This document shows positions 51,054-60,138 of a DNA stretch of 64,000 bases, piece by piece. The first letter of the stretch is position 1. Each line of letters opens with the position of its first letter. The stretch comes from Synergistaceae bacterium. GTDB lineage: Bacteria; Synergistota; Synergistia; Synergistales; Aminobacteriaceae. The stretch lies in the NCBI GenBank assembly GCA_022837505.1, contig JALHFZ010000002.1:18115-82114 (forward strand), given 5' to 3'. A program made the translations under genes and the position numbers. The notes beneath the pieces were generated by a model. The model saw only the letters and a list, made by a program, of their open reading frames with translations. It did not search any database and had not been told where the DNA came from.

Positions 51054-53003
51054 TCAGCAGTGGCCATTCCGGGAAAGAAGGAGGCGGCGGTATTTCACCT
51101 TCGGCAGGGCCGAGGGGATATTCCATGCCCTCCGCTCCAGCACCCGTCCGTCGAGGATGGCGACGATCCCCCTGTCCTTTGTGCTTCTGATCAGCCTTCC
51201 TGCGGCCTGCTTCAGAAGCATCTTCGCCTCGGGAAGGATCGTCCGGCGAAAGGCCTCTCCCCCTTCAAGGGCTGATCGGGCCTGGACTATGGGATCATCG
51301 GGGTGGGCGAAGGGAATTCTGTCGATGATCACCTGGGTGAGTCCGTCCCCGGGGACGTCCACCCCCTCCCGGAAGGAGGCGCTCCCCACGAGGACCGAGG
51401 TCCTGTCCCCTCTGAAGAGCCTCAGGAGCTCCGTACGGGGGAGCTCCCCCTGCACCAGGACATTGTAGCTCCGGGGTTTTTTTCTGAGGGCCTCGGCAGC
51501 GCGGGTCATTAGACGCTTTGAACTCAGGAGGACGAGGGAGCTGCCCCCGTTCTTCTCCACAAGCTTTTCGATGACCCGGCACAGGGTCTCATCGTACCCC
51601 GGGTCCCGGACTTCCAGTCCCGTATCCACTACAAGGATCTCCATCTGCTCCTCAAGGTTGAAGGGGGACGTCCCCTGGAAGAAACGGGAAGGGGTGAGGC
51701 CGGTCTCACGGAGCCAGTAGTCCCATTTCCCCCCCAGGGTCAGGGTGGCGGAGATGTAAAAGGTCTTCTCCGGAGCCCCCAGCTCGAAGGACCGGGCTAT
51801 TTCGGCGCTCGGAGCCGCCGGGGCGCTCGAGAGGGACCGGCCGTCCTTCCAGTACGCCCGGGACGGAAAGGAGGAAACCCCAGCACATTCGATCAATGCC
51901 GACCGTACCCGGCGAAGGTCCTCCAGCCATATGGAGAGGGCGGATTTCCCCTCCTCTTCCCCCTGATTTTCCTCGAGAGGGGCGAAGAAATGGAGAAGAT
52001 CGGCGATTTTGGAGGAAAGAAGGGACTGCTGATGCCAAATCTCCTCGTTTCGAACGGACATGGAGCCTTTTCTGGCGGGGATCTTCACCTCGAGGAGGTC
52101 AAAAAAACGGGCCGCCTCATCCCGTATCTGCCGGGCGAGGGCGGAGGAATCCTTCGAAGAGTCTGCCGAAAGGGGCAGGTCGGATGCTCCCTCGGAGAGC
52201 ACCCTGCTTCGGAGGAGCCGGACTATCTCGTCCCATGACACGGAGATCGTCAGGGCGGAGCGGGCGGCCTCGGCAAGGCGGTGCGCCTCGTCGCAGATGA
52301 GGATATCAAAGGGGACGGGGAAGGCTTTTCCGGCCCCGAGGACCCAGGAGAAATACAGATGGTAGTTCGCCACCACCACCGACCAGTTCTGGGCCTCCCG
52401 GATCATCTTCGTGACGAAGCAGCGGTCCCTCAGGGGGCAGGCCGCCCCGAGACAGGAATTCCAGGACGACGCGATGCGCCCTATGGCGGGGGAGCCCGGA
52501 GGGAGGGAGAGCTCGGAGAGATCCCCCGTGGCGGTGAGGGTGATCCATTCCGCTATCCTTGCCGAGGCGTCTCCTCCGTCGCCGAAGGACAGATATCCCC
52601 CCCGGTTTTCACCGGTATCGGCTGCCTCCTCGGCCCGGAGAAGACAGGCGTAGTTCCCCCTCCCCTTGAGAAGGCCGAAGGGAAGCTTCAGGCCGAGAAG
52701 GCTGTTCAGGGCAGGGAGGTCTTTTTCGATCAGCTGCTCCTGCAGGGGAATTCCTGCGGTGAGGACGAGGATGGTCTTCCCTCCGGCCGCTGCCAGGAGC
52801 ATGGCCGGAGCCAGGAGGGCGAAGGTCTTTCCCACGCCGGGAGGGGCCTCCGCCGCAAGGGAGAGGCCGTCCTCTTCGTCGGAAAGGATCTTTCGCACCT
52901 CTTCTGCAAGGGCTGTCTGGGAGGAGCGGTGTTCGAAGCCGGGGAAGGAGCGGGCAAATACCCCCCCGGGGCCGAATATTTCCTCCATGGGGGGAATTTC
53001 CAT
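51054..53003 (-). CDS. DinG/XPD-like iron-sulfur DNA helicase
   Basis: 649 aa superfamily 2 helicase. Walker A is APPGVGKT (53-60) and the DEAH box is CDEAH (237-241). Four cysteines (C120, C184, C189, C195) are spaced as for the 4Fe-4S domain of DinG/YoaA. Later motifs include GSASFREGVDVPGDGL and the C-terminal QAAGRLIRS. Lacks the N-terminal exonuclease of B. subtilis DinG. Unwinds 5'-3' and is implicated in resolving R-loops or forks. Confidence 0.92.
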   Translation of the reverse strand: MEIPPMEEIFGPGGVFARSFPGFEHRSSQTALAEEVRKILSDEEDGLSLAAEAPPGVGKTFALLAPAMLLAAAGGKTILVLTAGIPLQEQLIEKDLPALNSLLGLKLPFGLLKGRGNYACLLRAEEAADTGENRGGYLSFGDGGDASARIAEWITLTATGDLSELSLPPGSPAIGRIASSWNSCLGAACPLRDRCFVTKMIREAQNWSVVVANYHLYFSWVLGAGKAFPVPFDILICDEAHRLAEAARSALTISVSWDEIVRLLRSRVLSEGASDLPLSADSSKDSSALARQIRDEAARFFDLLEVKIPARKGSMSVRNEEIWHQQSLLSSKIADLLHFFAPLEENQGEEEGKSALSIWLEDLRRVRSALIECAGVSSFPSRAYWKDGRSLSSAPAAPSAEIARSFELGAPEKTFYISATLTLGGKWDYWLRETGLTPSRFFQGTSPFNLEEQMEILVVDTGLEVRDPGYDETLCRVIEKLVEKNGGSSLVLLSSKRLMTRAAEALRKKPRSYNVLVQGELPRTELLRLFRGDRTSVLVGSASFREGVDVPGDGLTQVIIDRIPFAHPDDPIVQARSALEGGEAFRRTILPEAKMLLKQAAGRLIRSTKDRGIVAILDGRVLERRAWNIPSALPKVKYRRLLLSRNGHC

Positions 53004-53054
53004 AAGTCTTCTCTCCCTCGGGGATAAACATTTGTACAGGCTGATTTTTTTCCC

Positions 53055-53084
53055 TTGCTAATATAACAGAAATCATGCTAGAAT
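53055..53084 (+). promoter_or_regulatory. Promoter for rpsT
   Basis: Plus strand: TTGCTA, 18-base spacer, TAGAAT, about 30 bases before the ATG at 53116. Confidence 0.65.
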
Positions 53085-53115
53085 GTCGTGGTTCTCTCGG
53101 GAGGAGGTGAGGTTC

Positions 53116-53318
53116 ATGCCTAACAAGAAGTCTGCGTGAAAAAGGTCCTTGAGGCTGTTGAGACCAAAGATACAGCCCTGGCTGACAAGCGTCTCGCGGT
53201 GGCCCAGAGCGTTATCGACAAGGCCGTCGTGAAGGGTGTCATGCACGGTAATACCGGTTCCAGAAGAAAGTCCATGCTCACAAACAGGGTAAAAACCCTC
53301 CACGGCGAAAACGCCTGA
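53116..53318 (+). pseudogene. rpsT: Damaged or split 30S ribosomal protein S20 gene
   Basis: A strong ribosome site (GGGAGGAGGTGA) and ATG start MPNKKSA, the normal S20 N-terminus, but the eighth codon is TGA (53137). From GTG 53136, in another frame and overlapping that stop, 60 codons encode the C-terminal two thirds of S20 (KKVLEAVETKDTALADKRLA, then QSVIDKAVVKGVMH). About 26 residues of the first rRNA-binding helix are missing, and the frame differs, as expected from a deletion of 3n+1 bases. It could be a real lesion, a sequencing or assembly fault, or a truncated S20 made by reinitiation at the GTG. Confidence 0.8.
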
Positions 53319-53331
53319 GAGTTTTTTTATA
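53303..53331 (+). terminator. Probable terminator after rpsT
   Basis: Short GGCG/CGCC stem at the rpsT stop followed by TGAGAG and seven T. The stem is weak. Confidence 0.45.
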
Positions 53332-53348
53332 ATGCAGATATGCCTTTT

Positions 53349-54314
53349 CTAGCTGAGCGGACTTCCGTCCTCTCGGCTTTTCTGTTTTTTCCCTCCCGAT
53401 GCCATACATTGAAGGAGAAGGGTTTCAAACCCCCACCACCCCTCGGCGCCGCCGGTCTTTTCCGTCCATGAGAGGGCCAGAAGGCCGAGGGCGAGGGCCT
53501 CTATGGCCCCGGCTGAGTAATGGTCCGATGCCTCCCGGGACATCCTGAGGGCGTAGTCCCGCACCTCGAAGGTCTTCTGCACCCAGCCTCCCCTCTTCGC
53601 TCCGAATATCGAGAGATAGAGGGCGGGGCGCAGACGGTTATAGAGGGCTGTGAGGAGGGGGAGGACGGAGGGTTCTTTCCGGAGGTGTTCGAGGGCGGAG
53701 AAAACCTCCTGTGGGCGGCCCGTACAGAAGGCATCGAGAAAGCGGAGGACGCTGTTCCGTCCCTCGTCGAAGGAGAGAGCCCTGACCATCTCTCCGTCCA
53801 CGGGACGGCCGTGGGCATACATCCCCAGCTTCTCCACTTCCCCCCGAAGTTCCTCCGGGTCTTCAACCATATCCACAAGAAGGGATGCCCCTTCCTCGTC
53901 GAGAAGGATATTCTTCGACGAGGCGAAGGAACGGAGCCATTTTTTCCGGGCGTCCGCCCAGAAGGGTATTTTCTCCCCCTTGCGGAGGAGGATCTTTTTT
54001 CTGGCCTCGGGGGAAAGGAGTTTGCCCGGATCCCCGGCGTAGACCAGGAGGATGACCTCCGAGGCCTCCTCCCCCTCCAGGAGGGGGAGGAGGTCCTTCG
54101 GAAAGGGGCCCAGGTCCTCGGCCCCTTCGACCACGGTCACTCCGAGGGGATCGAAAAGTCCCCCCGTGTTTCCTTCGGCGAGGAGGGTGCCCCATTCCCC
54201 CCCCTCGACGGACCGGCGGTGGGGGTACCCCCGGGATGCGAGGGCCGCAAGGGTTTCATCGAGAAGCCGCCGCCCCGATCCTCCCGGAGCGGCGATGGCC
54301 TCAAGACGGGGCAT
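53349..54314 (-). CDS. holA: DNA polymerase III delta subunit-like protein
   Basis: 321 aa. Weakly conserved AAA+-like clamp-loader subunit without a Walker A motif, as in HolA. The C-terminal helical collar region (FLDAFCTGRPQEVFSALEHL, then LLTALYNRLRPAL) is the best match. Context supports it: leuS-holA and holA-rpsT are common neighbours. Partner of DnaX, also in this window. One base separates it from leuS. Confidence 0.8.
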   Translation of the reverse strand: MPRLEAIAAPGGSGRRLLDETLAALASRGYPHRRSVEGGEWGTLLAEGNTGGLFDPLGVTVVEGAEDLGPFPKDLLPLLEGEEASEVILLVYAGDPGKLLSPEARKKILLRKGEKIPFWADARKKWLRSFASSKNILLDEEGASLLVDMVEDPEELRGEVEKLGMYAHGRPVDGEMVRALSFDEGRNSVLRFLDAFCTGRPQEVFSALEHLRKEPSVLPLLTALYNRLRPALYLSIFGAKRGGWVQKTFEVRDYALRMSREASDHYSAGAIEALALGLLALSWTEKTGGAEGWWGFETLLLQCMASGGKKQKSREDGSPLS

Positions 54315-56804
54315 TTATCCCTTCACCACCACGTTGACGAGGCGATCGGGGACGGAGATGACCCGAAGGATCTCCACTCCCTCAAGACGCCGGGCAACCT
54401 GGGGGAGGGCGAGGACTTCCCTTTCGAGCTCCTCCTTTGACAGCCCCGCAGAGAGAAGGGCCTTCTCCCGCACCTTTCCGTTGATCTGCACCGCTATGGT
54501 GACGGAATCCTTCTCAAGGGCCGCAGGATCGGCCTTCGGCCAGGGCAGCTTCGCGAGGGGGGTCTCATGTCCGGTCAGGGCCCAGAGCTCCTCGGTCATA
54601 TGGGGGCAAAAGGGGTTGAGACAGGCAAGAAGGACGTCGACCCCCTCACGGAAAAGCCTCTTCTCCCTTTCATCCTCCGGGCGGAAGGAGGAGAGGGTGT
54701 TGAGGAGCTCCATCATCCTGGCCACGGCCGTGTTGAACTGCTGTTCCTCTTCGATATCCCTCGTCACGTCCGCAATGGTGGAGTGAATCCTGCGCTTTAC
54801 CTCCCGAAGGGCGGGTTTTTCCAGTGCATCCATGGAGAGGGGGGGTTCGTCCCCTCTCTCTTTTTTGAGCAGTTCAAGGTTTTCAGCCGCAAGGCGCCAT
54901 ACCCTCCGCAGGAAGCGGTTTGCTCCGTCCACTCCCCTCTCAGTCCAGTCGAGGTCGTTTCCCGGAGGAGCGGCGAAGAGGATGAAGAGGCGGGCGGTAT
55001 CGGCCCCGTATTTATGGATGATCTCGTCGGGGTCGACCACGTTGCCGAGGGATTTGGACATCTTTGCGCCGTCCTTGATGACCATCCCCTGGGTGAGCAG
55101 CCGGGTGAAGGGCTCCCGGGCATTGCAGAGGCCGAGGTCGGCGAAGAACTTCGTGAAGAACCGCGCGTAGATGAGATGAAGGCAGGCGTGCTCAATCCCG
55201 CCGATGTACTGGTCTACGGGCATCCAGTAGTTTGCGTCCCTTTCCGTGAAGGCTGCGTTATCCTCCCGGGGGGAACAGTACCGGAAAAAGTACCAGGACG
55301 AGCAGATGAAGGTATCCATGGTGTCCGCTTCCCTCCTGCCGGGGCCGCCGCAGGAAGGGCAGGGGACGGAAAGCCATTCCTCGTCCTCGCCGAGGGGAGA
55401 CTTTCCGCTTTCGGTGATCTTGACCTTCTCGGGAAGTAGGACGGGCAGGTCCTCCTCGGGAACGGGGACAAGACCGCATTTCCCGCAATAGATCACCGGG
55501 ATGGGGGCTCCCCAGTAGCGCTGGCGGGAGATAAGCCAGTCCCGGATGCGGAAATTCACCTCCGGTATGCAGTACCCCTTCTCAACTCCCCAGTCGATCA
55601 TCCCGGGGATCGCCCGGGCGGTGGGAAGGCCGTCGAAGGGAGAGGAATTGCATACGATCCCTTCCCCCTCGAAGGAGGTCTCCATGGTCTCCCCCTCCAG
55701 GGTCTGCCCCTCCGGCGTGATGACCACCTTTACGGGAAGGCCGTACTTCCGGGCGAACTCAAAGTCCCTCTGGTCGTGGGCAGGAACGCCCATGATCGCG
55801 CCGGTGCCGTAGTCCATGAGGATGTAGTTGGCGATGAGGATGGGCACTTCCTCATCCGTCACGGGGTTCACGGCGGTGAAGCCGGTGAAGATCCCCTCCT
55901 TCTCCCCTCCCACGGCCGTCCGTTCGATGGAGCTCTGGGTGACGGACTTCTCCACGAACTTTCGGATCTCCTCCCCCTTCGGGGAGAGGGAGATCATCCG
56001 TTCGACGAAGGGATGCTCCGGGGCGAGGGCGAGAAAGGTCACGCCGAAAATAGTGTCAAACCGGGTGGTGAAGGTCTCAAGGAGCTCCCCCGTCGATTTC
56101 TCCCGGAAGGAGAGGCGGGCTCCCGTGGAACGGCCGATCCAGTTCCGCTGCATTATCTTCACCCGCTCGGGCCATCCGGGCAGGTTATCCAGATCGTCGA
56201 GAAGCTCCTGGGCGTAGTCGGTGATCTTGAGGAACCACTGTTCGAGGCTGCGCTTCACCACCTGGGTATCGCACCGCCAGCAGTGGCCGTCGTTGATGAC
56301 CTGCTCGTTGGCAAGGACGGTTCCGCAGCTGCTGCACCAGTTCACCGGGGCGTTTTTCCGGTAGGCAAGTCCTTTTTTGAGGAACTGAAGAAAAATCCAC
56401 TGGGTCCATTTATAGTAGTCGGGGTTGCAGGTCTCCACCCGGCGGCGCCAGTCGTAGCTGCACCCCATGTTCTTGAGCTGGTCCGTCATGTGTTCGATAT
56501 TATGCCACGTCCACTCCCCGGCGGGGGTGTTCGATTTCATGGCGGCATTCTCCGCAGGCAGGCCGAAGGCGTCGAAGCCGATGGGATGAAGGACGTTGAA
56601 TCCCCTCTTCCAGAGAAAGCGGGACATCATGTCGCCGATGGAGTAATTTCTCAGATGCCCCATATGCAGCGCTCCGCTGGGATAGGGAAACATTTCGAGG
56701 CAGTAGAATTTCTCTCTGTCCGGGTCGGTATCGGCGTTGAACGTCCCCTCCGTCTCCCAGATCCTCTGCCATTTTTTCTCGATATTCTGAAAATCGTAGT
56801 CCAT
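54315..56804 (-). CDS. leuS: Leucyl-tRNA synthetase
   Basis: 829 aa class I synthetase. HIGH-type motif HMGH (47-50) in [23 protein letters not shown] in [15 protein letters not shown], and a CP1 editing domain with the threonine-rich TRFDTIFG and [15 protein letters not shown] segments. A zinc-binding insert is suggested by CGKCG and CPSCGG. The C-terminal domain is complete. GGAGGAAGG lies before the ATG. Confidence 0.97.
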   Translation of the reverse strand: MDYDFQNIEKKWQRIWETEGTFNADTDPDREKFYCLEMFPYPSGALHMGHLRNYSIGDMMSRFLWKRGFNVLHPIGFDAFGLPAENAAMKSNTPAGEWTWHNIEHMTDQLKNMGCSYDWRRRVETCNPDYYKWTQWIFLQFLKKGLAYRKNAPVNWCSSCGTVLANEQVINDGHCWRCDTQVVKRSLEQWFLKITDYAQELLDDLDNLPGWPERVKIMQRNWIGRSTGARLSFREKSTGELLETFTTRFDTIFGVTFLALAPEHPFVERMISLSPKGEEIRKFVEKSVTQSSIERTAVGGEKEGIFTGFTAVNPVTDEEVPILIANYILMDYGTGAIMGVPAHDQRDFEFARKYGLPVKVVITPEGQTLEGETMETSFEGEGIVCNSSPFDGLPTARAIPGMIDWGVEKGYCIPEVNFRIRDWLISRQRYWGAPIPVIYCGKCGLVPVPEEDLPVLLPEKVKITESGKSPLGEDEEWLSVPCPSCGGPGRREADTMDTFICSSWYFFRYCSPREDNAAFTERDANYWMPVDQYIGGIEHACLHLIYARFFTKFFADLGLCNAREPFTRLLTQGMVIKDGAKMSKSLGNVVDPDEIIHKYGADTARLFILFAAPPGNDLDWTERGVDGANRFLRRVWRLAAENLELLKKERGDEPPLSMDALEKPALREVKRRIHSTIADVTRDIEEEQQFNTAVARMMELLNTLSSFRPEDEREKRLFREGVDVLLACLNPFCPHMTEELWALTGHETPLAKLPWPKADPAALEKDSVTIAVQINGKVREKALLSAGLSKEELEREVLALPQVARRLEGVEILRVISVPDRLVNVVVKG

Positions 56805-56850
56805 AGATCCTTCCTCCTTGTTCAGCGCTGCCCACTGTTTTTAAACCGGT

Positions 56851-56908
56851 AGACGACCATCAGCCGGAGTGAAGCCTCCCGAAGGGGAGCCCACCGGCGC
56901 GGTCGTCT
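56851..56908 (-). promoter_or_regulatory. Long hairpin in the leuS leader
   Basis: 58-base structure with an 8-bp outer stem (AGACGACC/GGTCGTCT), a CCGG inner stem and a CUCCC/GGGAG tip, starting 47 bases before the leuS ATG. It is not a T-box (no T-box core) and lacks a U-run, so it may be a protein-binding or stability element. Confidence 0.5.
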
Positions 56909-56948
56909 GCCTGTTCTCTTTCCTCTTTCTGAACGGGCTTGTTCAGAG

Positions 56949-56954
56949 ATTATA
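56949..56954 (-). promoter_or_regulatory. -10 element of a probable leuS promoter
   Basis: Perfect TATAAT on the minus strand about 145 bases before leuS. No good -35 at 16-18 bases. A terminator-like GGGCTCC/GGAGCCC hairpin lies just upstream (56963-56987) and probably ends the wrbA transcript. Confidence 0.45.
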
Positions 56955-57066
56955 TACCAAAGGGCTCCCCTTGTGGCAGAGGAGCCCCTATTCCTGAATC
57001 CCCGGATTCCCGGGGTAAAAAATTTTTTCCCGGAGGATGGCTGTTTGCTTTCAGTGCATCGGCTTT

Positions 57067-57687
57067 TTATTTGCCGGAACAGCTTTTAATCATTGAAGCT
57101 ATTTCCACAAGCCTTTTGGCCTGGTGCCTGACCGCATCCTCGACATCCTCCACCATTCCGTCCGTACCGGCGGTGACGGAAGTACCGTAAGGATTTCCGC
57201 CGGCTTTATAAATAGATGGATCGGTATACCCGGTAGGCACTATTATGGCTCCCCAATGCATCATGGTCGTATATATGGCCAGAATGGTCTGTTCCTGTCC
57301 GCCATGGGAATTTTGAGCGGAAGCCATAGCCGATACCACTTTATTTACAAGCTTTCCCTCCGCCCATATGCCCCCCTGCAGATCCATGAAGTTTTTAATC
57401 TGGCTTGTGACATTTCCGAATCTTGTGGGGGATGAAAACAGTATCGCATCTGCCCAGAGCAGATCTTCTGAAGCAGCTGCGGGGACATCCTTTGTATCCT
57501 CCGTAAGTTTTTTCCATACCGGATTCGCGTTGACAGCCTCCATGGGGGCCAATTCCTTCACTTTCAATATCCGTACCTCAGCCCCTGCCTCCCGGGCTGC
57601 CTCCTCTGCCCATCGGGCCAACTGATAATTGGTGCCTGTCATACTGTAATAGATTATGGCCAGTTTGACTTTTTCCATTTCAAACAT
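57067..57687 (-). CDS. WrbA-like flavodoxin-fold NAD(P)H:quinone oxidoreductase
   Basis: 206 aa. FMN phosphate loop near SMTGTNYQLA, flavodoxin segments SSPTRFGNVTSQIKNFMD and GGQEQTILAIYTTMMHWG as in WrbA, and the tail GTDGMVEDVEDAVRHQAKRL. Two-electron reduction of quinones would protect from oxidative stress. The codon composition is less GC-rich than the neighbours. An ATG nine bases in (57678) is also possible, given the spacing of GAGAGGGG. It is a single gene with its own promoter and operator. Confidence 0.9.
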   Translation of the reverse strand: MFEMEKVKLAIIYYSMTGTNYQLARWAEEAAREAGAEVRILKVKELAPMEAVNANPVWKKLTEDTKDVPAAASEDLLWADAILFSSPTRFGNVTSQIKNFMDLQGGIWAEGKLVNKVVSAMASAQNSHGGQEQTILAIYTTMMHWGAIIVPTGYTDPSIYKAGGNPYGTSVTAGTDGMVEDVEDAVRHQAKRLVEIASMIKSCSGK

Positions 57688-57740
57688 CCCCTCTCTGCAT
57701 GGGAAAGCTGAAAAAACCCTCTTGAAATTTCCCTTTTGTA

Positions 57741-57752
57741 TAGACTTGTCTA
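57741..57752. promoter_or_regulatory. Palindromic operator on the wrbA promoter
   Basis: Perfect 12-base palindrome with a two-base centre, TAGACTTGTCTA, overlapping the last base of the -10 and the expected transcription start. Typical position for a repressor of the TetR, MarR or HxlR type; the regulator gene is not in the window. Confidence 0.65.
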
Positions 57753-57780
57753 TTATATTTAGTTTTCAACCTGTTGTCAA
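57752..57780 (-). promoter_or_regulatory. Consensus sigma-70 promoter of the wrbA-like gene
   Basis: Minus strand: perfect TTGACA, 17-base spacer, perfect TATAAT. The strongest promoter in the window, consistent with control by repression. Confidence 0.92.
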
Positions 57781-57809
57781 ATTCTGTCCACCATCGAATC
57801 GGCCGTCCG

Positions 57810-57900
57810 AAAAATAAAAACCCCTCCGGGCTGTTCGGAGAACAGTGGTCAGGTTCTGTCGGTCTGGACAAAAACCCTCACCGGAGGGGCTTTTATTTTT
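57810..57900. terminator. Large inverted repeat / bidirectional terminator
   Basis: 20-base arms (57810-57829 and 57881-57900) with one mismatch, each GC-rich inside and A/T-rich outside, so a T-rich tail follows the stem in both directions. The 51-base loop contains a smaller perfect hairpin CTGTTC/GAACAG. Ends the stomatin-NfeD-radA transcript upstream of the wrbA promoter. Confidence 0.75.
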
Positions 57901-57982
57901 GAAGAGGGGAATTTCTGTTATCTCAAGCCCCCTCGGGAGGCCTGCCATGGACTGCGGATCAGGCTCCGAAGGGGAAATTTGG

Positions 57983-58789
57983 TCAGGAATGTTCTCTGCT
58001 CTCCCCCTCCTTAGTGAAAAATCTCTCCATAAAGGGCTTCATCAGATCGATGGGGATGGGGAATATGGTGGTGGAGTTCTTGTCTCCGGCTATCTCCCGC
58101 AGGGTCTGCAGATACCGGAGCTGCAGGGTGATGGGGGAAACCTCCATCTGCTTGGCCGCCTCGCTGAGCTTCTCCGCGGCCTGAAGCTCCCCCTGGGCGT
58201 TGATGATCTTCGCCCGCCGCTCCCGTTCGGCCTCGGCCTGTTTGGCCATGGCACGCTTCATGCTCTCGGGAAGCTCCAGCTCCTTGACCTCCACGGCGCT
58301 TACCTTGATTCCCCATGAGTCGGTCCGCTCGTCGATGATCTTCTGAAGTTCGCTGTTGATTTTCTCCCGGGAGGAGAGGACCTCGTCGAGGTCGGCGGAA
58401 CCCACCACGGAACGCAGGGTCGTCTGGGAGAGGAGGCTCGTGGCGAGGATGTAGTTCTCCACCTCCACGACGGAGAAGGCCGGGTCCATGACCCGGAAAT
58501 AAACCACGGCGTTGACCTTGATGGGGACGTTGTCCTTCGTGATGACCTCCTGTACGGGGACGTCGAGGGTGACGACCCGGAGGTCGACCCGTATCACCTT
58601 ATCCACCATAGGGATGACGAGGACGATTCCGGGACCCTTCGCCCCCACGAGTCTGCCGAGGCGGAAGACCACAACCCGCTGAAATTCGGGGACAATCTTC
58701 ACCGCCGATGCGAGGATGAAGATGACGATGAGGATGAACCCGAAGGATGTGCCCAGGCTCAGGATATTTGCCAACAAACTTTCAATCAT
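57983..58789 (-). CDS. Stomatin/SPFH-domain membrane protein (slipin)
   Basis: 268 aa. One N-terminal membrane segment (about 12-32), then the SPFH/band-7 domain ([20 protein letters not shown], then [17 protein letters not shown]) and a helical coiled-coil tail rich in Glu/Ala. Stomatin-NfeD pairs form a conserved operon; the NfeD-type protease can cleave the stomatin C-terminus in archaea. The start overlaps the NfeD gene by 4 bases. Confidence 0.93.
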   Translation of the reverse strand: MIESLLANILSLGTSFGFILIVIFILASAVKIVPEFQRVVVFRLGRLVGAKGPGIVLVIPMVDKVIRVDLRVVTLDVPVQEVITKDNVPIKVNAVVYFRVMDPAFSVVEVENYILATSLLSQTTLRSVVGSADLDEVLSSREKINSELQKIIDERTDSWGIKVSAVEVKELELPESMKRAMAKQAEAERERRAKIINAQGELQAAEKLSEAAKQMEVSPITLQLRYLQTLREIAGDKNSTTIFPIPIDLMKPFMERFFTKEGESREHS

Positions 58790-60138
58790 AGCGATTCCTC
58801 CTTTTCCTTTGTAGTTTCTTCCAGGAGGGGCGGCCTTTCGGCTGTCTCCTCCACAAGCACGACGATCCCGTCGAGATCAGCGACCCGTCCGAAGCTCCCC
58901 TTCCGGATGGGCCGGCCGGATGCGGACCGGGCGACCCACATCTCCCCCCGGCTTTTCACGAGGCCGGTAGGGTCAATATCCTCAAGGACCTCCACAGGAG
59001 CTCCTATCATCCCCTCCCTGCCGGAGACGCTTTTTTTACGCATTGAGCGAAGCACGAGAAAGATCGCAAGGAGGAAGAAGGCCCCAAGGGCGACGGTCAT
59101 CCCTGCAATGAAGCTTACGGAGACGTTCAACAGCTCACCTCCCGGTGCGCGAAAAAGGACAAGCCCCCCGGTGACGAGGGCGGCCAGTCCGAAGATGCTC
59201 AGCACCCCGATCCCTCCCACGAAAAGATCGAGGATCAGCACGGCTATTCCGGCGACGAGCAGAAGGATCCCCGCCCAGTTGAAGGGGAGCATTCTGAGGC
59301 CGAAGGCGCCGAGAAGGACCATGACGGCTCCGGCCGTTCCGAGGACGAAGCCTCCCGGCGAGATGACCTCGAAGATCACCGCCAGCACCCCTGCGGTAAG
59401 CAGAAGGTAGGCCATGTCCGGGCTTGAGACAAACTGGAGTATTTTCTCCCGGAGGGTCATGGAGATCTCGATGACTTCGCTGCCGGGTTCGAGGACTATA
59501 GCCTTCTCTTCAAGGTTCACGGACCTTCCCCGGAGGGCGAGCAGAAGGGATTCCCTGTCCGATGCGAGGAGATCCACCACTCCGTCTGCAAGGGCCTCCT
59601 CGGCGGTGAGGGAGAGGCTTTCGTAGACCATCCGCTCAGCCCTGTCGGCGTTTCTTTTGCGGAGCTGGGCCAGGGAGCGCATCTGGGCAGACAGGTCGTT
59701 CGTAAGCTTCCGCTTCATATCCGCATCGGGGGCGTCCTTTCCGGAGGCCATCACAGGCTGGGCGGCCCCGGCGTTCGTTCCGGGGGCCATGGCGGCCACA
59801 TGGGCGGCCTGGAGGATGAAGGCCCCCGCGGAGGCAGCCCGGGCCCCCTGGGGTCCGACCCAGACGACCACGGGCACGGGGGATTCGAGTATGGCTGACG
59901 TGATCCCCCTCATGGCGCTGACAAGGCCGCCGGGGGTATCAAGGCGGAAGATCACGAGCTCCCCCTTCTCATTTTTTGCCCGGTCGAGCACATCAGAGAC
60001 GAAGTTCTCCATGGCGATTCCGACCGTGCCGTCGAGGGCTGCGGAGTAGACCGCACCCCGGGCAGGGAGGGCACACCCCCCGAGGACGAGGAAAAGAATC
60101 AGTGAAACCAGTCCTGTTGAAAAAAATCTCTTTTTCAT
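58786..60138 (-). CDS. NfeD-family membrane serine protease
   Basis: 450 aa. Signal sequence with a possible lipobox (VLGGC, Cys22), a ClpP-like protease domain with DTPGG at 67-71 and the nucleophile region [10 protein letters not shown] (Ser103), a transmembrane block at about 245-365, and a C-terminal NfeD OB domain ([19 protein letters not shown]). The true start is the ATG at 60138 after GGAGGTGATGAG, overlapping the radA stop by 4 bases; the reading frame stays open far upstream through radA but is not coding there. Confidence 0.93.
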   Translation of the reverse strand: MKKRFFSTGLVSLILFLVLGGCALPARGAVYSAALDGTVGIAMENFVSDVLDRAKNEKGELVIFRLDTPGGLVSAMRGITSAILESPVPVVVWVGPQGARAASAGAFILQAAHVAAMAPGTNAGAAQPVMASGKDAPDADMKRKLTNDLSAQMRSLAQLRKRNADRAERMVYESLSLTAEEALADGVVDLLASDRESLLLALRGRSVNLEEKAIVLEPGSEVIEISMTLREKILQFVSSPDMAYLLLTAGVLAVIFEVISPGGFVLGTAGAVMVLLGAFGLRMLPFNWAGILLLVAGIAVLILDLFVGGIGVLSIFGLAALVTGGLVLFRAPGGELLNVSVSFIAGMTVALGAFFLLAIFLVLRSMRKKSVSGREGMIGAPVEVLEDIDPTGLVKSRGEMWVARSASGRPIRKGSFGRVADLDGIVVLVEETAERPPLLEETTKEKEESL

